A stretch of 64,000 nt of DNA from Actinorhabdospora filicis (GCF_030269765.1 NZ_BSTX01000002.1:124001-188000); one strand, 5' to 3'; shown: positions 1 through 8,502, counted from the stretch's first letter. A program made the numbers and translations. Notes: generated by a model from the letters alone, not told the origin.

Positions 1-701
1 CACTTCTGCTCGGCCAGCTCGTGGTCGAGGGCGGCCCGGACCCGCTCGGCGAGGTCGGCGCGCAGCGTCGCCCGGATCGAGCGCACCGCCAGCGGCGCCG
101 CCGCCGCGATCGAGCGCGCCCAGGCCAGCGCGGCCTCGCGCTGCCCGCCGGGCTCGGTGAGCCGGTCGGCGAGCCCGATGCGGTGGGCCTCCTCGCCGGT
201 GACGCGGCGTCCGGTCAGCAGCATGTCGGCGGCGACCTGCCGTCCGACGATGTCGGGCAGTGTCACGCTCAGCGCGAAGCCCTGGTGGAAGCCCAGGCGC
301 GCGAAGTTGGCCACGAACCGGGTGGCGGCGTCGGCGACGCGGAAGTCGGCCGCGCAGGCCAGCCCGAGTCCGCCGCCGACGGCCGAGCCCTGCACGGCGG
401 CGATGATCGGCGTCTTGACCTCGAAGAGCTGCACCGCGCGCCGGTAGAGGCGGTCGGCGACCGCGACGCGGTCCCCGGCGAAGGCGCCGCCGTCGCCGAA
501 GTCGGCCCCGGCGCAGAAGTGCTTGCCCTGCGAGGCCAGCACCAGCGCCCGGCAGCGGGGGTCGGCGTCCAGCTCGAAGGCGGCGTCGACGATCTCCCCG
601 ATGAGCTGCTCGTCGAAGTGGTTGGCCGGTGGGCGCTGCATCTCCAGCAGCCCGACACCGTCCTCGACCACGACCGACACATCACGTCCGCGTTCTGTCA
701 C
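1..701 (-). CDS. Enoyl-CoA hydratase/isomerase family protein (C-terminus outside window)
   Basis: Crotonase-fold protein that probably hydrates or isomerises an acyl-CoA thioester. About 233 residues are visible and the frame is open at base 1. Family hallmarks are present: an N-terminal strand with VGLLEMQRPPANHF, the first oxyanion-hole segment SQGKHFCAGADF, and the second glycine-rich segment QGSAVGGGLGLACAADFRV. The glycine and aspartate positions fit an active hydratase, but substrate chain length cannot be read from the sequence. The GTG at 701 is the best start; in-frame GTGs at 710 and 728 are alternatives and none has a clear ribosome binding site. Confidence 0.85.
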   Translation of the reverse strand, partial: MTERGRDVSVVVEDGVGLLEMQRPPANHFDEQLIGEIVDAAFELDADPRCRALVLASQGKHFCAGADFGDGGAFAGDRVAVADRLYRRAVQLFEVKTPIIAAVQGSAVGGGLGLACAADFRVADAATRFVANFARLGFHQGFALSVTLPDIVGRQVAADMLLTGRRVTGEEAHRIGLADRLTEPGGQREAALAWARSIAAAAPLAVRSIRATLRADLAERVRAALDHELAEQK

Positions 702-745
702 GGGCGACACGATGCCACGCGCCGCCACGGCGGTGACGAGGAGGT

Positions 746-970
746 CTACTCCTTGATCGCGGCCAGCGCTGCGGCGAGGACATCGCCGGGCTCCTCGGGC
801 ATCGCCGCGCGGTTGCCGGGCGTCCACGTCCACTCCGGGGACGAGGACTCGCAGCCGGTGACCACGGCCAGCTTCAGCGGGTAGCCCAGTGAGCCGATCC
901 GGTAGAGCTCGATCCCGCCGGGCACGGGACGGACCTCGTATTCGTTGAGGCGCAAGCGAAAGCGGGTCAT
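746..970 (-). CDS. Small hypothetical protein (74 aa)
   Basis: Short protein beginning MTRFRLRLNEYEVRPVPGG and ending in an acidic-hydrophobic tail. It has no signal peptide, membrane segment or motif I recognise. The ATG at 970 is chosen because a weak AGAG lies upstream and the residues before it look like translated leader; an in-frame start at 1024 also exists. It lies just upstream of, and on the same strand as, the enoyl-CoA hydratase, so the two could be co-transcribed. Codon third positions are strongly G/C, as in a real gene here. Function unknown. Confidence 0.55.
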   Translation of the reverse strand: MTRFRLRLNEYEVRPVPGGIELYRIGSLGYPLKLAVVTGCESSSPEWTWTPGNRAAMPEEPGDVLAAALAAIKE

Positions 971-1083
971 GACGGTCACTCTAGCGATTCCGGTGGCGGA
1001 CCGGGGCGCATCGAGTTCCGTCACCGTGCCGTCGCGGCCGGACCGGCGGGCGTCGGCTCGCGGGCGGGTGAGCCCGTTTCGGC

Positions 1084-1530
1084 TCAGGCGGTGTAGCCGT
1101 GCCCGGCCAGTTCTGTGGCCCGGCGCTGCTCGAAGGCGTCCCCGGCGGCGTCGAGGAGCGCGGCGGGGGTGGCCTCGGCGAGGGCGCGCAGGATGCCGTC
1201 CTCCTCCTCGCGGACGTGGTGGCTCACCGCGTCGACGAGGTCCTGGCAGGCGCGGTCGAAGCCGTTGGTGCCGAGGGCCTTTTCGGCGGCGGCCAGTTTC
1301 TCCTCGGCCTCGCGGTGCTCGGCGACGCCGTGGTGGACGGCGGGTTTCTCACCGGGCTCCTCGCGCACCAGTAGCGGGTAGACGTGTTCTTCCTCGGCGA
1401 CGCTGTGGGCGAGGAGGCGGGCCTTGATCTCGGCGAGGACCTCGGCGGGCTCGCCCTCGCCCTTCTGGAGGCGGCCGAAGAGGGCCTCCAGGACGCGGTG
1501 GTCGGCGGTGATGGCGGTGACGGCGTTCAT
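1084..1530 (-). CDS. Hemerythrin HHE domain protein
   Basis: 148-residue four-helix protein of the hemerythrin-like family, which binds a di-iron centre and is linked to oxygen or NO sensing and redox stress. The first half carries ITADHRVLEALF and LLAHSVAEEEHVYPLL, the second HHGVAEHREAEEKL and VSHHVREEEDGIL, giving the spaced His and Glu ligands expected on each helix. A good ribosome site (GGAAAAGAG) precedes the ATG. It lies 78 bases downstream of the SRPBCC gene on the same strand, probably in one transcript; the gap holds an 8-bp hairpin (1564-1571/1587-1594) that could tune expression. Confidence 0.85.
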   Translation of the reverse strand: MNAVTAITADHRVLEALFGRLQKGEGEPAEVLAEIKARLLAHSVAEEEHVYPLLVREEPGEKPAVHHGVAEHREAEEKLAAAEKALGTNGFDRACQDLVDAVSHHVREEEDGILRALAEATPAALLDAAGDAFEQRRATELAGHGYTA

Positions 1531-1608
1531 GGGTTTCTCTTTTCCGGGTGGGACGGCAAGGGGCCCCGGAGGGCGTGTCGCGGCCGCTCCGGGGGTCGTC
1601 GGAAGTGT

Positions 1609-2091
1609 CTAGAGGACGGGCGGAGCGGACTGGGTGGGCGGATCGATCCTGCTGCGCCGCTCGCCGGTGGCGGGCCCGTGCGTCTCGATGAACTCCTTGA
1701 AGCGCTTGAGGTCGCCGTGGATGCGGGCGCCGATGATGCCCGAGGCGGCCGCGAGTGTCTCGGCCGGGCCCTCGGTCTCCAGTTCCAGCTGGAGGTGGAC
1801 GCGAGTGCGGGTCTCGTCGAGGCGCTGGAAGGTGACCACGCCGGCCTGCCGGACGCCGTCTATGGCGTGCCAGGCGATGCGCTCGTCGGGGCGCTGCTCG
1901 GCGATCTCGGCGTCGAACTCGCGGGTCACGCCGCCGATACTGGTGCGCCAGTGGGTGAGCCGGTCGCCGGTGCGGCGGACCTCGTCGACGCCCTCCATGA
2001 ACTCCGGGAAGGACTCGAACTGCGTCCACTGCGCGTAGGCGGTGGGAACGGGGACCTCGACGTCGACGGACTTCTGATAGGTCTTCTGCAT
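1609..2091 (-). CDS. SRPBCC (polyketide cyclase/dehydrase, COQ10-type) protein
   Basis: 160-residue START/Bet v1-like helix-grip protein. It opens MQKTYQKSVDVEVPVPTAY, followed by the usual WTQFESFPEFM segment and a closing long helix (LKRFKEFIE), as in the cyclase/dehydrase family that binds hydrophobic ligands. The ATG at 2091 follows a strong GGAGG ribosome site. The C-terminal 20 or so residues are proline- and arginine-rich and probably disordered. The ligand is unknown. In actinomycetes such proteins often sit among general stress genes, which fits the hemerythrin neighbour. Confidence 0.8.
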   Translation of the reverse strand: MQKTYQKSVDVEVPVPTAYAQWTQFESFPEFMEGVDEVRRTGDRLTHWRTSIGGVTREFDAEIAEQRPDERIAWHAIDGVRQAGVVTFQRLDETRTRVHLQLELETEGPAETLAAASGIIGARIHGDLKRFKEFIETHGPATGERRSRIDPPTQSAPPVL

Positions 2092-2246
2092 GTTCGTGCC
2101 TCCAAGGGTCTCGCAACGTGTGCGGTTACCGGATACCCCGGGCATGTGCGAAAAAACCAGACTTTCGGGGCGTTTCATCGACCTCGGTTCGGGTATGCCA
2201 CCCGTGCGCCCCGTCTATGGCGCCCACTGCGAGGAAGGAAGTCGTC

Positions 2247-2576
2247 ATGCCGAAGGAGTGGACGAAGAAGGACGAACGCAAATACGGGCACATCCGCGAC
2301 AGCGAGCTGGAGGCGGGCCGTTCCGAGGGCCGCGCGGAGGAGATCGCCGCCCGCACGGTCAACAAGGACCGGGCCCGGGCGGGCCGGACGAGGACCGCGA
2401 GTCGTTCCTCGACCGGTGACATCTCCTCATCACGGCGCGGTGGACTGCGCTCGCACTCCGGGCCGGGCGGGCGCACGAAGGAGCAGTTGTACAACGAGGC
2501 GAGGCAGCGTGGGATCAAGGGCCGCTCGACGATGTCCAAGGCCGAGCTGCTGCGCGCGCTCGGGGGAGCGGACTGA
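2247..2576 (+). CDS. Small basic protein with Rho-N/SAP-like C-terminus (plasmid-stabilisation-type)
   Basis: 109-residue very basic protein. The N-terminus MPKEWTKKDERKYGHIRDS and the AARTVNKDRARAGR segment match a widespread actinobacterial family usually called plasmid stabilisation protein. The C-terminus (TKEQLYNEARQRGIKGRSTM onward, about 75-108) is a Rho termination factor N-like helical hairpin that binds nucleic acid. The ATG follows GAAGGAAG. It is a single gene divergent from the SRPBCC gene. The family name does not imply that a plasmid is present; a stress-related nucleic-acid role is inference. Confidence 0.75.
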   Translation: MPKEWTKKDERKYGHIRDSELEAGRSEGRAEEIAARTVNKDRARAGRTRTASRSSTGDISSSRRGGLRSHSGPGGRTKEQLYNEARQRGIKGRSTMSKAELLRALGGAD

Positions 2577-2600
2577 GTCCCCCGGCCGGCGTCCACGAGG

Positions 2601-2630
2601 CCGGTGCGGCCCCACCCGGGACCGCACCGG
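2601..2630. terminator. Bidirectional hairpin terminator
   Basis: A 9-bp perfect stem (2601-2609 with 2622-2630), extended by three further G-C pairs around a short loop, lies between the convergent Rho-N-like gene and the beta-lactamase. There is no T tract, as is usual for actinomycete terminators. Confidence 0.6.
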
Positions 2631-2640
2631 TTCCGGCGTC

Positions 2641-3537
2641 TCAGCCGCCGGTGAGGCGCTCGGCTGCGTACCGGGCGGCCTCGGCCAGCAGGGCCTGGTC
2701 GTAGGGGGCGTCCTGGGTGTCCTTGCTGGACATGATCCCGATGAGCAGTGGCGCGCCGGAGGGCGGCCAGGCGACGGCGAAGTCGTTGAGGGTGCCGTAG
2801 TCGCCGGTGCCGGTCTTGTCGGCGACGACCCAGTCCTTCGGCAGGCCCGCGCGGATGCGGGCGTCTCCGGTCAGGTTGCGTTTGAGCAGGTCGACGAGGA
2901 AGTCGCGCTTCTCGGCCGGGAGGGCCTCGCCGAGCACGATCCTCTGGAAGTCGCCGCCATAGGCCCTGGGGGACGTGGTGTCGCGCGGGTCGCCGGGGGT
3001 GGCCTCGGTGATGTCGGGCTCGACGCGGTCCATGCGGGTGACGTCGTCGCCGAGGCTCCGGGCGTAGGCGGTGAGCTCGCCGGGGCCGCCGAGGTCGCGG
3101 ATGAGGAGGTTGCCGGCCGTCCCGTCGCTGTAGCGGATGGCGGCGTCGCACAGGTCGCGGATGGTCATGCCGGTCGCCACGTTCTTGGAGGTGATCGGCG
3201 AGTTCTTCATCAGGTCGGCCCGGGTGTAGGTGACCAGGGTGTCCAGATGGGACATGGGATTGCGGGTGAGGACGGCCGCGGCGGCGAGGGCCTTGAAGGT
3301 GGAGCAGAAGGCGAAGCGCTCGTCGGCGCGGTGGGCGATGGTGGCGCCGGTGCCGGTGTTGACGGCGTAGACGCCGAGGCGGGCGCCGAAGCGCTGTTCC
3401 AGCGCGGTGAGGCCCTCGTCGGGCGCGGGTGCCGAGGCGGACGGTGAGGGCCCGGCCGCGGCGGGTTCCTCGGTCGTGCCGCAGGCCGCCAGTGGCAGGA
3501 GGGCCGCTCCAAGGATCGCGCGCCGGGAGAGAGTCAT
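2641..3537 (-). CDS. Class A beta-lactamase, lipoprotein with Tat-like signal
   Basis: 298-residue serine beta-lactamase. The signal segment combines a twin-arginine-like SRR (residues 4-6) with a lipobox LAAC, so Cys19 is probably lipidated after Tat export. Catalytic motifs: S79-TF-K82 (Ambler 70-73), S137-D-G139 (130-132, Gly where most enzymes have Asn, as in mycobacterial BlaC), E173 (166) and K241-T-G (234-236). Ambler position 170 is Thr (T177), not the usual Asn that helps place the deacylating water. GGAAAGGACGAGC precedes the ATG. No regulator of the BlaI or AmpR type is adjacent. Probably active, with altered kinetics possible. Confidence 0.93.
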   Translation of the reverse strand: MTLSRRAILGAALLPLAACGTTEEPAAAGPSPSASAPAPDEGLTALEQRFGARLGVYAVNTGTGATIAHRADERFAFCSTFKALAAAAVLTRNPMSHLDTLVTYTRADLMKNSPITSKNVATGMTIRDLCDAAIRYSDGTAGNLLIRDLGGPGELTAYARSLGDDVTRMDRVEPDITEATPGDPRDTTSPRAYGGDFQRIVLGEALPAEKRDFLVDLLKRNLTGDARIRAGLPKDWVVADKTGTGDYGTLNDFAVAWPPSGAPLLIGIMSSKDTQDAPYDQALLAEAARYAAERLTGG

Positions 3538-3621
3538 GCTCGTCCTTTCCGTCGGTGAACGGTACAGACGCTCAGTTCTACCTCACGGTGCACCAAAAGG
3601 GACGGTCAGGTGATCTTGGCC

Positions 3622-4107
3622 TCAGCGGGTCAGGCGGGCGAGGGTCTCCTCGCGGTCGACGCCGAGGCGCTCGAAGAGGTCGGCGACGGGGTCGGGGTGC
3701 GGCTGCTCCAGGAGCGCCACCAGGAGGCTGGCGGCGATGCGCTCCTTGCGGTCCTTGAGCGTGGTGGAGCGCACGGCGGTCTTGACGGCCGCGCGTGCGC
3801 TGGTGGTCAGGGCGGTGCCGGGGACGGCCGGGTGGCGGCGCGGGCGGGCGGCGACCGGCGCGGGGTCGATGTCGAGGCCGATGGCGCGCAGGGCGGCGGC
3901 GTCCATGTCGGACAGTGCCGCGCGGGCCGCGGCCAGGTCGATCCCGGGCAGCAGGCCGGTGACGGCCGGGCGGGTGGGACGGTCGGCGGCGGCGAGGATG
4001 CCGAGCAGCAGGTGCTCGGTGCCGATGCGCCGGTCGCCGCGGCGCCGGGACTCCTCGGCCGAGGCCTTCACGATCACCGCGAACGGGTTCTTCTCCGTAC
4101 CGAACAT
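3622..4107 (-). CDS. Clp N-terminal repeat protein (no ATPase domain)
   Basis: 161-residue protein made only of Clp_N (double Clp repeat) sequence: the first repeat includes FAVIVKASAEESRRRG and the IGTEHLLLGIL motif; the second spans TTSARAAVKTAV to LLVALLEQPHPDPVADLF. Full ClpA/ClpC ATPases use this domain to receive substrates or adaptors; here no AAA+ domain follows. The ATG at 4107 has GAGGACG upstream; a GTG at 4119 is the alternative. It lies 40 bases after the small HTH gene and forms an operon with it. A role as a sensor or partner for that regulator is inference from the pairing. Confidence 0.8.
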   Translation of the reverse strand: MFGTEKNPFAVIVKASAEESRRRGDRRIGTEHLLLGILAAADRPTRPAVTGLLPGIDLAAARAALSDMDAAALRAIGLDIDPAPVAARPRRHPAVPGTALTTSARAAVKTAVRSTTLKDRKERIAASLLVALLEQPHPDPVADLFERLGVDREETLARLTR

Positions 4108-4147
4108 GGACGTCCTCACTTTCCAACTGCGTCACTTTCCGGCTGTG

Positions 4148-4351
4148 CTATTTGCCGTACTTGGCGTGCACCGACTGGCGGGACATGCCCAGCGCGTCGC
4201 CGATCTGCTCCCAGGTCCACCCCCTCTCGCGGGCGGCGGCCACCGAGGCGGCCTCGACCTGCTCGGCGAGGCGGTGCAGGGCGCCGACGGCGCGGAGCCC
4301 GAGGGCGGGGTCGGCCGAGCGGATCCGTTCGGCGAGGTCGTTCATCTCCAC
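4148..4351 (-). CDS. Small helix-turn-helix regulator
   Basis: 67-residue protein. The C-terminal 25 residues (WTWEQIGDALGMSRQSVHAK) are a clear helix-turn-helix; the first 40 form an amphipathic helical segment suited to dimerisation. GTG at 4351 is given as start; ATG at 4345 is equally possible because neither has a spaced ribosome site. It is divergent from the FAD monooxygenase and shares with it a 70-base region holding two perfect inverted repeats, so it is the likely local repressor. It is co-transcribed with the Clp_N protein. The inducer is unknown; a substrate of the monooxygenase is a reasonable guess. Confidence 0.8.
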   Translation of the reverse strand: MEMNDLAERIRSADPALGLRAVGALHRLAEQVEAASVAAARERGWTWEQIGDALGMSRQSVHAKYGK

Positions 4352-4372
4352 GGGGCCAGTCTAGCCCCGCCG

Positions 4373-4418
4373 TGTCAGTCTAGATTGACAAACTCGCGGC
4401 TGTCAATCTAGCCTGACA
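4373..4418. promoter_or_regulatory. Divergent promoters with two 18-bp operators
   Basis: Two copies of an inverted repeat of the form TGTCA-N8-TGACA lie at 4373-4390 and 4401-4418, each with a central CTAG. Plus-strand promoter: -35 TTGACA at 4385-4390, 18-bp spacer, -10 TAGCCT at 4409-4414, placing the start at the ATG (4422), so the monooxygenase mRNA is probably leaderless. Minus-strand promoter: -35 TTGACA at 4406-4401, 18-bp spacer, -10 TAGACT at 4382-4377. Each operator covers one -10 and the opposing -35, which suits repression of both genes by the HTH protein. Confidence 0.75.
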
Positions 4419-4421
4419 AAC

Positions 4422-5840
4422 ATGGAAGACGTGGTGATCATCGGAGCGGGGCCCGTCGGGCTCATGCTCGCCTGTGAACTGGGGGCGGCCGGAGTCGTCC
4501 CGATCGTGCTCGACCGGCGGACCGAGCCGGGCGATACGCCGAAGGCCAACGGCATCGGCGGGCACATCATCGATCTGCTGGAACTGCGCGGCCTGCTCGA
4601 CCGGCTCGGCGAGGGCAGCGCCTTCCTCGGCGTCCCGGTGGGCTTCCCGTTCGGCTCGGTCCCCCTGCGCTTCGCCGGGCTGGACGGGATCCCGCTGCGG
4701 ATGCTGCTGATCCAGCAGCCGCTGTTGGAGGAGCGGCTGCGGGAGCGGGCCGCCGAGCTGGGCGTCGAGGTCCGCTGGGGCCAGCACGTGACCGGCGTCG
4801 GCCAGGATGCCGAGGGCGTCACCGTCACCGGGGACGGCTTCGGCCTGCGCGCTCGCCACGCCGTCGGCTGCGACGGCGGGAGCGGCCGCGTGCGCGCCAT
4901 GGCCGGGATCGGCTTCCCCGGCACCACCGACGACGAGGTCGTGTGGCTCGGCCACTTCGCGGCCCCCGACACCGGGATCTTCGCCGACGGCCCGGACCTG
5001 GCGCCGGGCTGGAACCGGACCCCGGCCGGGCGCGTCCTGGCCACCTCCCTCAAGCCCGGCGTGCTCGTCGTCGGCGTCCGGGAGAAGGGCGAGCGGCCCA
5101 CCGGCCCGGTGACCGAAACCGACTTCCGGGCGGCCCTGGACCGGGTGCTGGGACGCGACCTGCCGCTGGGCGAGCCGATCTGGCTCTCGGCGACGGTCTC
5201 CCAGGCGCGGCTGGCCGAGCGCTACCGCGCCGGGCGCGTCTTCCTCGCCGGGGACGCCGCGCACCTCTTCCCGGCCGGCGGCTCGGCGCTCAATGTCGGC
5301 ATGGGCGACGCGGTCAACCTCGGCTGGAAGCTCGCCGCCGCCCTGCGCGGCGGACCCGACCTGCTGGACACCTACGGCACCGAGCGGCGCGCCGTCGCCG
5401 CGCGGGCCCTGGCCCAGACCCGCGCCCAGGCCGCCCTCGAACGCGCCGAGGGGGCCGAAGGGGAGGCCCTGCGCGGGATGCTGGCCGAGCTCTTCGCCCA
5501 CGCCGACACCGCCCGCCACATGGCGGCGACCCTGCACGGCGGCGACGTCCGCTACGACACGTGGTCACCGCATCCGCTGGCCGGGCTGCCCCTTCCGGAC
5601 CTGCCGATCACCACGGCCGACGGGCGCAAGGGCACCGCCGGGCTGCTGTCCGAGGCGCGCCCGCTGGTGCTCGACTTCGGCGGCGCCGCCGGGTTCTCCA
5701 GCGACACCGTCGCGGTGGTGCGCGCCGACTGCGAGAACCCGCCCGCCGACGCCCTGCTGATTCGCCCCGACGGCTACGTGGCCTGGGCGGGCGGCGAGGG
5801 CCTGGCCGAGGCCGCCGGACGCTTGTTCGGGCACCGCTAG
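4422..5840 (+). CDS. FAD-dependent aromatic monooxygenase (Rox/PheA-TfdB type)
   Basis: 472-residue class A flavoprotein hydroxylase. The FAD-binding Rossmann motif GAGPVG is at residues 8-13, the GCDGGSG segment near 149, and the second FAD motif GDAAHLFPAGGSALNVGMGD near 277, in the usual order. The last 90 residues look like the thioredoxin-like C-terminal domain of this family. Such enzymes hydroxylate phenolic or polyketide substrates, including antibiotics such as rifamycins and tetracyclines; the substrate is not readable here. No ribosome site precedes the ATG, which fits a leaderless transcript. The divergent operator-controlled promoter suggests induction by a compound it oxidises. 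Confidence 0.88.
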   Translation: MEDVVIIGAGPVGLMLACELGAAGVVPIVLDRRTEPGDTPKANGIGGHIIDLLELRGLLDRLGEGSAFLGVPVGFPFGSVPLRFAGLDGIPLRMLLIQQPLLEERLRERAAELGVEVRWGQHVTGVGQDAEGVTVTGDGFGLRARHAVGCDGGSGRVRAMAGIGFPGTTDDEVVWLGHFAAPDTGIFADGPDLAPGWNRTPAGRVLATSLKPGVLVVGVREKGERPTGPVTETDFRAALDRVLGRDLPLGEPIWLSATVSQARLAERYRAGRVFLAGDAAHLFPAGGSALNVGMGDAVNLGWKLAAALRGGPDLLDTYGTERRAVAARALAQTRAQAALERAEGAEGEALRGMLAELFAHADTARHMAATLHGGDVRYDTWSPHPLAGLPLPDLPITTADGRKGTAGLLSEARPLVLDFGGAAGFSSDTVAVVRADCENPPADALLIRPDGYVAWAGGEGLAEAAGRLFGHR

Positions 5841-5870
5841 CCGAATCCGCGCCCGGCAAGGGGCAACGCG

Positions 5871-5909
5871 CGGCGGCGGTCACCTCGTCCATAAGGGTGT
5901 CCGCCGCCG
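5871..5909 (+). terminator. Hairpin terminator after the monooxygenase
   Basis: A 9-bp G/C stem (5871-5879 with 5901-5909) plus a 4-bp inner stem (5881-5884 with 5896-5899) forms a stable hairpin between the monooxygenase stop and the MltG-like start. Confidence 0.5.
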
Positions 5910-5933
5910 CCGAGCTCGAATCAGGATCCCCTC

Positions 5934-7067
5934 GTGTCCGACAGATCCGCACGCCAGCCGGGCCAGCGCCGCCCGCGCAGCCACCGCCGCAAGACCCGCA
6001 AGGGCCGCCTCATCGCCGTCCTGGGCGTGGTGAGCGTGCTGGCGCTGGTCGCGGCCTGGGCCGGCTACACGCGCTTCAGCGGCCCGGAGGACTTCGAGGG
6101 CGAGGGCTCCGGCGACGTCCTGGTCACCGTCGAAGAGGGATCCCTGCTCAGCGCCATCGGCAAGGCCCTGCACACCGCCGGGGTCGTCGCCAGCACCGAG
6201 GCCTTCGTGGCGGCCACCATGAACGAGCCGCGCGCGGCCTCCATCGGCCCCGGCGTCTACAAGATGCGCAAGGGCATGTCGGCCAAGGCCGCCCTCACCC
6301 TCATGCTCGACCCCGCCACCCGCGTGGTCGACGGCTTCACCGTCAAGGAGGGCTGGCAGACCTTCCGCATTTACGCCGAACTCAACAAGGCCTTCAAGAT
6401 CCCCGTCAAGGACTTCGAGGAAGCGGCGAAGGACACCAAGGCCCTCGGGATCGACGCGTCCTGGTACAAGCGCGACGACGGCGAGGAACCCGCCAAGGGC
6501 CTGGAGGGCTTCCTGTTCCCGGCGACCTACGAGATCGACGCCAGCATGAACGCCACCGAGATCCTCAAGACCATGGTCGCCAAGTTCATGGCCGTCGCCG
6601 AGACCGACAAGCTGCGCGCGCTCGCCGACGAGCACCACGTGACCCCCTACGAGGCCCTGATCATCGCCTCGATCATCCAGGGCGAGGGCATCGAGAAGGA
6701 CTTCGGGAAGATCTCCAGGGTCGTGTGGAACCGCCTCGACCCCGACCAGTGGGACCCGCCGCTGCTGAACATGGACTCCACCACCAACTACTGGCGCGAA
6801 CTCAACGGCGAGGAGCGCAAGGACGCCCTCACCGACGCCGAGAACCACGACCCCGACAACCCGTACCAGACCTACGGCAACAGGGGCCTGCCGCCAGGCC
6901 CGATCGGGAACCCCGGCAAGGCCGCCCTCGACGCCGCCTTCGCGCCCGTGGACGGCAAGTGGCTGTACTTCGTGAAGATCGACAAGGAGGGCAACTCCGC
7001 CTTCGCGGTGACCGAGGCCGAGCACCAGGAGAACGTGCAGAAGGCCATCGCCAACGGCGCCTACTGA
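5934..7067 (+). CDS. mltG: Endolytic transglycosylase MltG-like (YceG family)
   Basis: 377-residue membrane-anchored cell-wall enzyme expected to cleave nascent glycan strands and end chain growth. A basic cytoplasmic N-terminus (1-25) is followed by one membrane helix (about 26-46), a LysM-like/YceG N-domain, and the catalytic segment with IIASIIQGEG, where the conserved Glu sits, then VWNRLDPDQWDPPL and the C-terminal YGNRGLPPGPIGNPG signature. GTG start with AGGA upstream. Actinobacterial mltG usually sits with aroE and ruvX; that context is absent, so this may be a second copy. Length is normal for the family. Confidence 0.85.
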   Translation: MSDRSARQPGQRRPRSHRRKTRKGRLIAVLGVVSVLALVAAWAGYTRFSGPEDFEGEGSGDVLVTVEEGSLLSAIGKALHTAGVVASTEAFVAATMNEPRAASIGPGVYKMRKGMSAKAALTLMLDPATRVVDGFTVKEGWQTFRIYAELNKAFKIPVKDFEEAAKDTKALGIDASWYKRDDGEEPAKGLEGFLFPATYEIDASMNATEILKTMVAKFMAVAETDKLRALADEHHVTPYEALIIASIIQGEGIEKDFGKISRVVWNRLDPDQWDPPLLNMDSTTNYWRELNGEERKDALTDAENHDPDNPYQTYGNRGLPPGPIGNPGKAALDAAFAPVDGKWLYFVKIDKEGNSAFAVTEAEHQENVQKAIANGAY

Positions 7068-7079
7068 CACCACACAGAT

Positions 7080-8399
7080 CTAGCGCCGTCGCTCGCCGGC
7101 CATCCGGCGCAGCAGCGCCCGCGCGCCCGGGTCGTTGGGATGGCTGCGCAGGCTCGCGCGGACCTGGGCGAGGGCGGCGTCCACGCGGCGGGAGTCGATG
7201 TGGGGGGCCTCCTCCATGAACGTGTTCCAGGCCTCCACGGCGCTGCCCAGGTGCCCCTGCGACAGGTGCAGGCCGCCGAGGCGGGCCAGGCTGAGCACGC
7301 GTGCGCGTCGCTCGATGGGCGGGCGCCGCAGGATGGAGGCGCGCAGCGCGGTGGTGGCCGCGCGGGGCTCGCCGAGGTGGCCGCGCACGAGCGCCTCGGT
7401 GTGGGCCAGGGCGGCCCGGTGGTAGTTGCCGATGGCGCGGCGGGCGTCGGGGCGGCCGTCGAGGGCCCGCTCGCAGGCCCGTAGCGCCGCCATCGCGGCG
7501 CGCGGCCCGGCGACCCCGGCGGCGGTGACGGCCAGTTGCGCCATCAAGAACGCCCGGTCGGTGCCGTCCACGCCCGGCCCTGCCAGCGCCACGGCCGACT
7601 CGGCCAGGTCGTGGGCGAGCGCGTGGTGTCCCAGGTCGTGGGCCTGGACCGACATCTGCCGGAGGCTGAAGGCGTGCAGGCGGACGTCGCCGGCGTCGGC
7701 GGCCAGGCCGCGGGCGATGAGGTAGTAGCGCTGGGCCTCGGCGTGGCGGCGGACGTCGAAGGAGGCGAAGCCGCACAGGTAGGCGATGCGCCCGGCGATC
7801 AGCTGGGCGCTTGCGCGTCTCTTGGCGCTGCCAGGCGCGGTGAGCATCGGTTTGACGTGGGTGGCGAGGTAGCCGGTGGCGGCCTGGCGGATGTGGCCGC
7901 CGCCGCGGGCGACGTCGGCCTCGGAGAGCACGGTGAGCATGTGCTCGGCGGCGCGGATGCGGCAGGCGTCCAGGCGCGGACCGTCGTCCACTGGGGACGG
8001 TAGGGGCGCGCGGCGGGTGGTGGCCACGGCGGCGGCCACGGCCACGCTGTACACGTCGGAGCCGGGTCCGCGGCCGCCCAGGTCGTGGACGTGGTCGAGC
8101 TGGCCGAGCACGCCCGCCTCCCACCACGGTGGCGTGGCGTCCTCGGGTTCGGCCAGGCCGAGGTCGGCGGCGGTGATCGCGCGGTGGAGGCGGCGGGCGA
8201 GGATCTCGGCCATCAGCCGTGGGGCGGGTGGGCTGGGGCGGCGTCCGGCCAGCCAGTGGGAGACCGAGGTGCGGTCGAAGCGGGTGGGCAGGCCGTTCTC
8301 GGCGGCGCAGTCGCTGAGGGCGCGGGCGAAGGCGGAGCCGGTCCAGCGCGCCTCATGGAGCAGCGCGCGCAGGCGGGGGTTCGGCATACGACTCGTCAT
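7080..8399 (-). CDS. HTH/TPR transcriptional regulator (NsdA-like architecture)
   Basis: 439-residue protein. The N-terminal 75 residues ([19 protein letters not shown], then a segment ending [16 protein letters not shown]) resemble the XRE-like DNA-binding fold of actinobacterial TPR regulators. Residues about 130-430 are helical repeats with alternating Ala/Arg-rich helices. ATG at 8399 has GGGAG upstream. It is divergent from the dxs-led terpene operon and separated from it by 151 bases, so it is the obvious candidate regulator of that cluster. Streptomyces NsdA has a related layout and represses differentiation and antibiotics; equivalence is not shown. Confidence 0.7.
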   Translation of the reverse strand: MTSRMPNPRLRALLHEARWTGSAFARALSDCAAENGLPTRFDRTSVSHWLAGRRPSPPAPRLMAEILARRLHRAITAADLGLAEPEDATPPWWEAGVLGQLDHVHDLGGRGPGSDVYSVAVAAAVATTRRAPLPSPVDDGPRLDACRIRAAEHMLTVLSEADVARGGGHIRQAATGYLATHVKPMLTAPGSAKRRASAQLIAGRIAYLCGFASFDVRRHAEAQRYYLIARGLAADAGDVRLHAFSLRQMSVQAHDLGHHALAHDLAESAVALAGPGVDGTDRAFLMAQLAVTAAGVAGPRAAMAALRACERALDGRPDARRAIGNYHRAALAHTEALVRGHLGEPRAATTALRASILRRPPIERRARVLSLARLGGLHLSQGHLGSAVEAWNTFMEEAPHIDSRRVDAALAQVRASLRSHPNDPGARALLRRMAGERRR

Positions 8400-8502
8400 C
8401 GGGCGACTCCCATCCGTTCTGAAGCGCGCAACACACTTGCTCAACGCAACAACACGGCCCCGGATGCGGGTGCCGGGCCGGAATTCACCCGGCTTTCCTG
8501 AT

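Noticed and set aside
1384..3447. Long plus-strand open frame of 687 codons
   Set aside because: It runs antisense through the hemerythrin, SRPBCC and beta-lactamase genes, all of which have clear families. It is a by-product of high GC.
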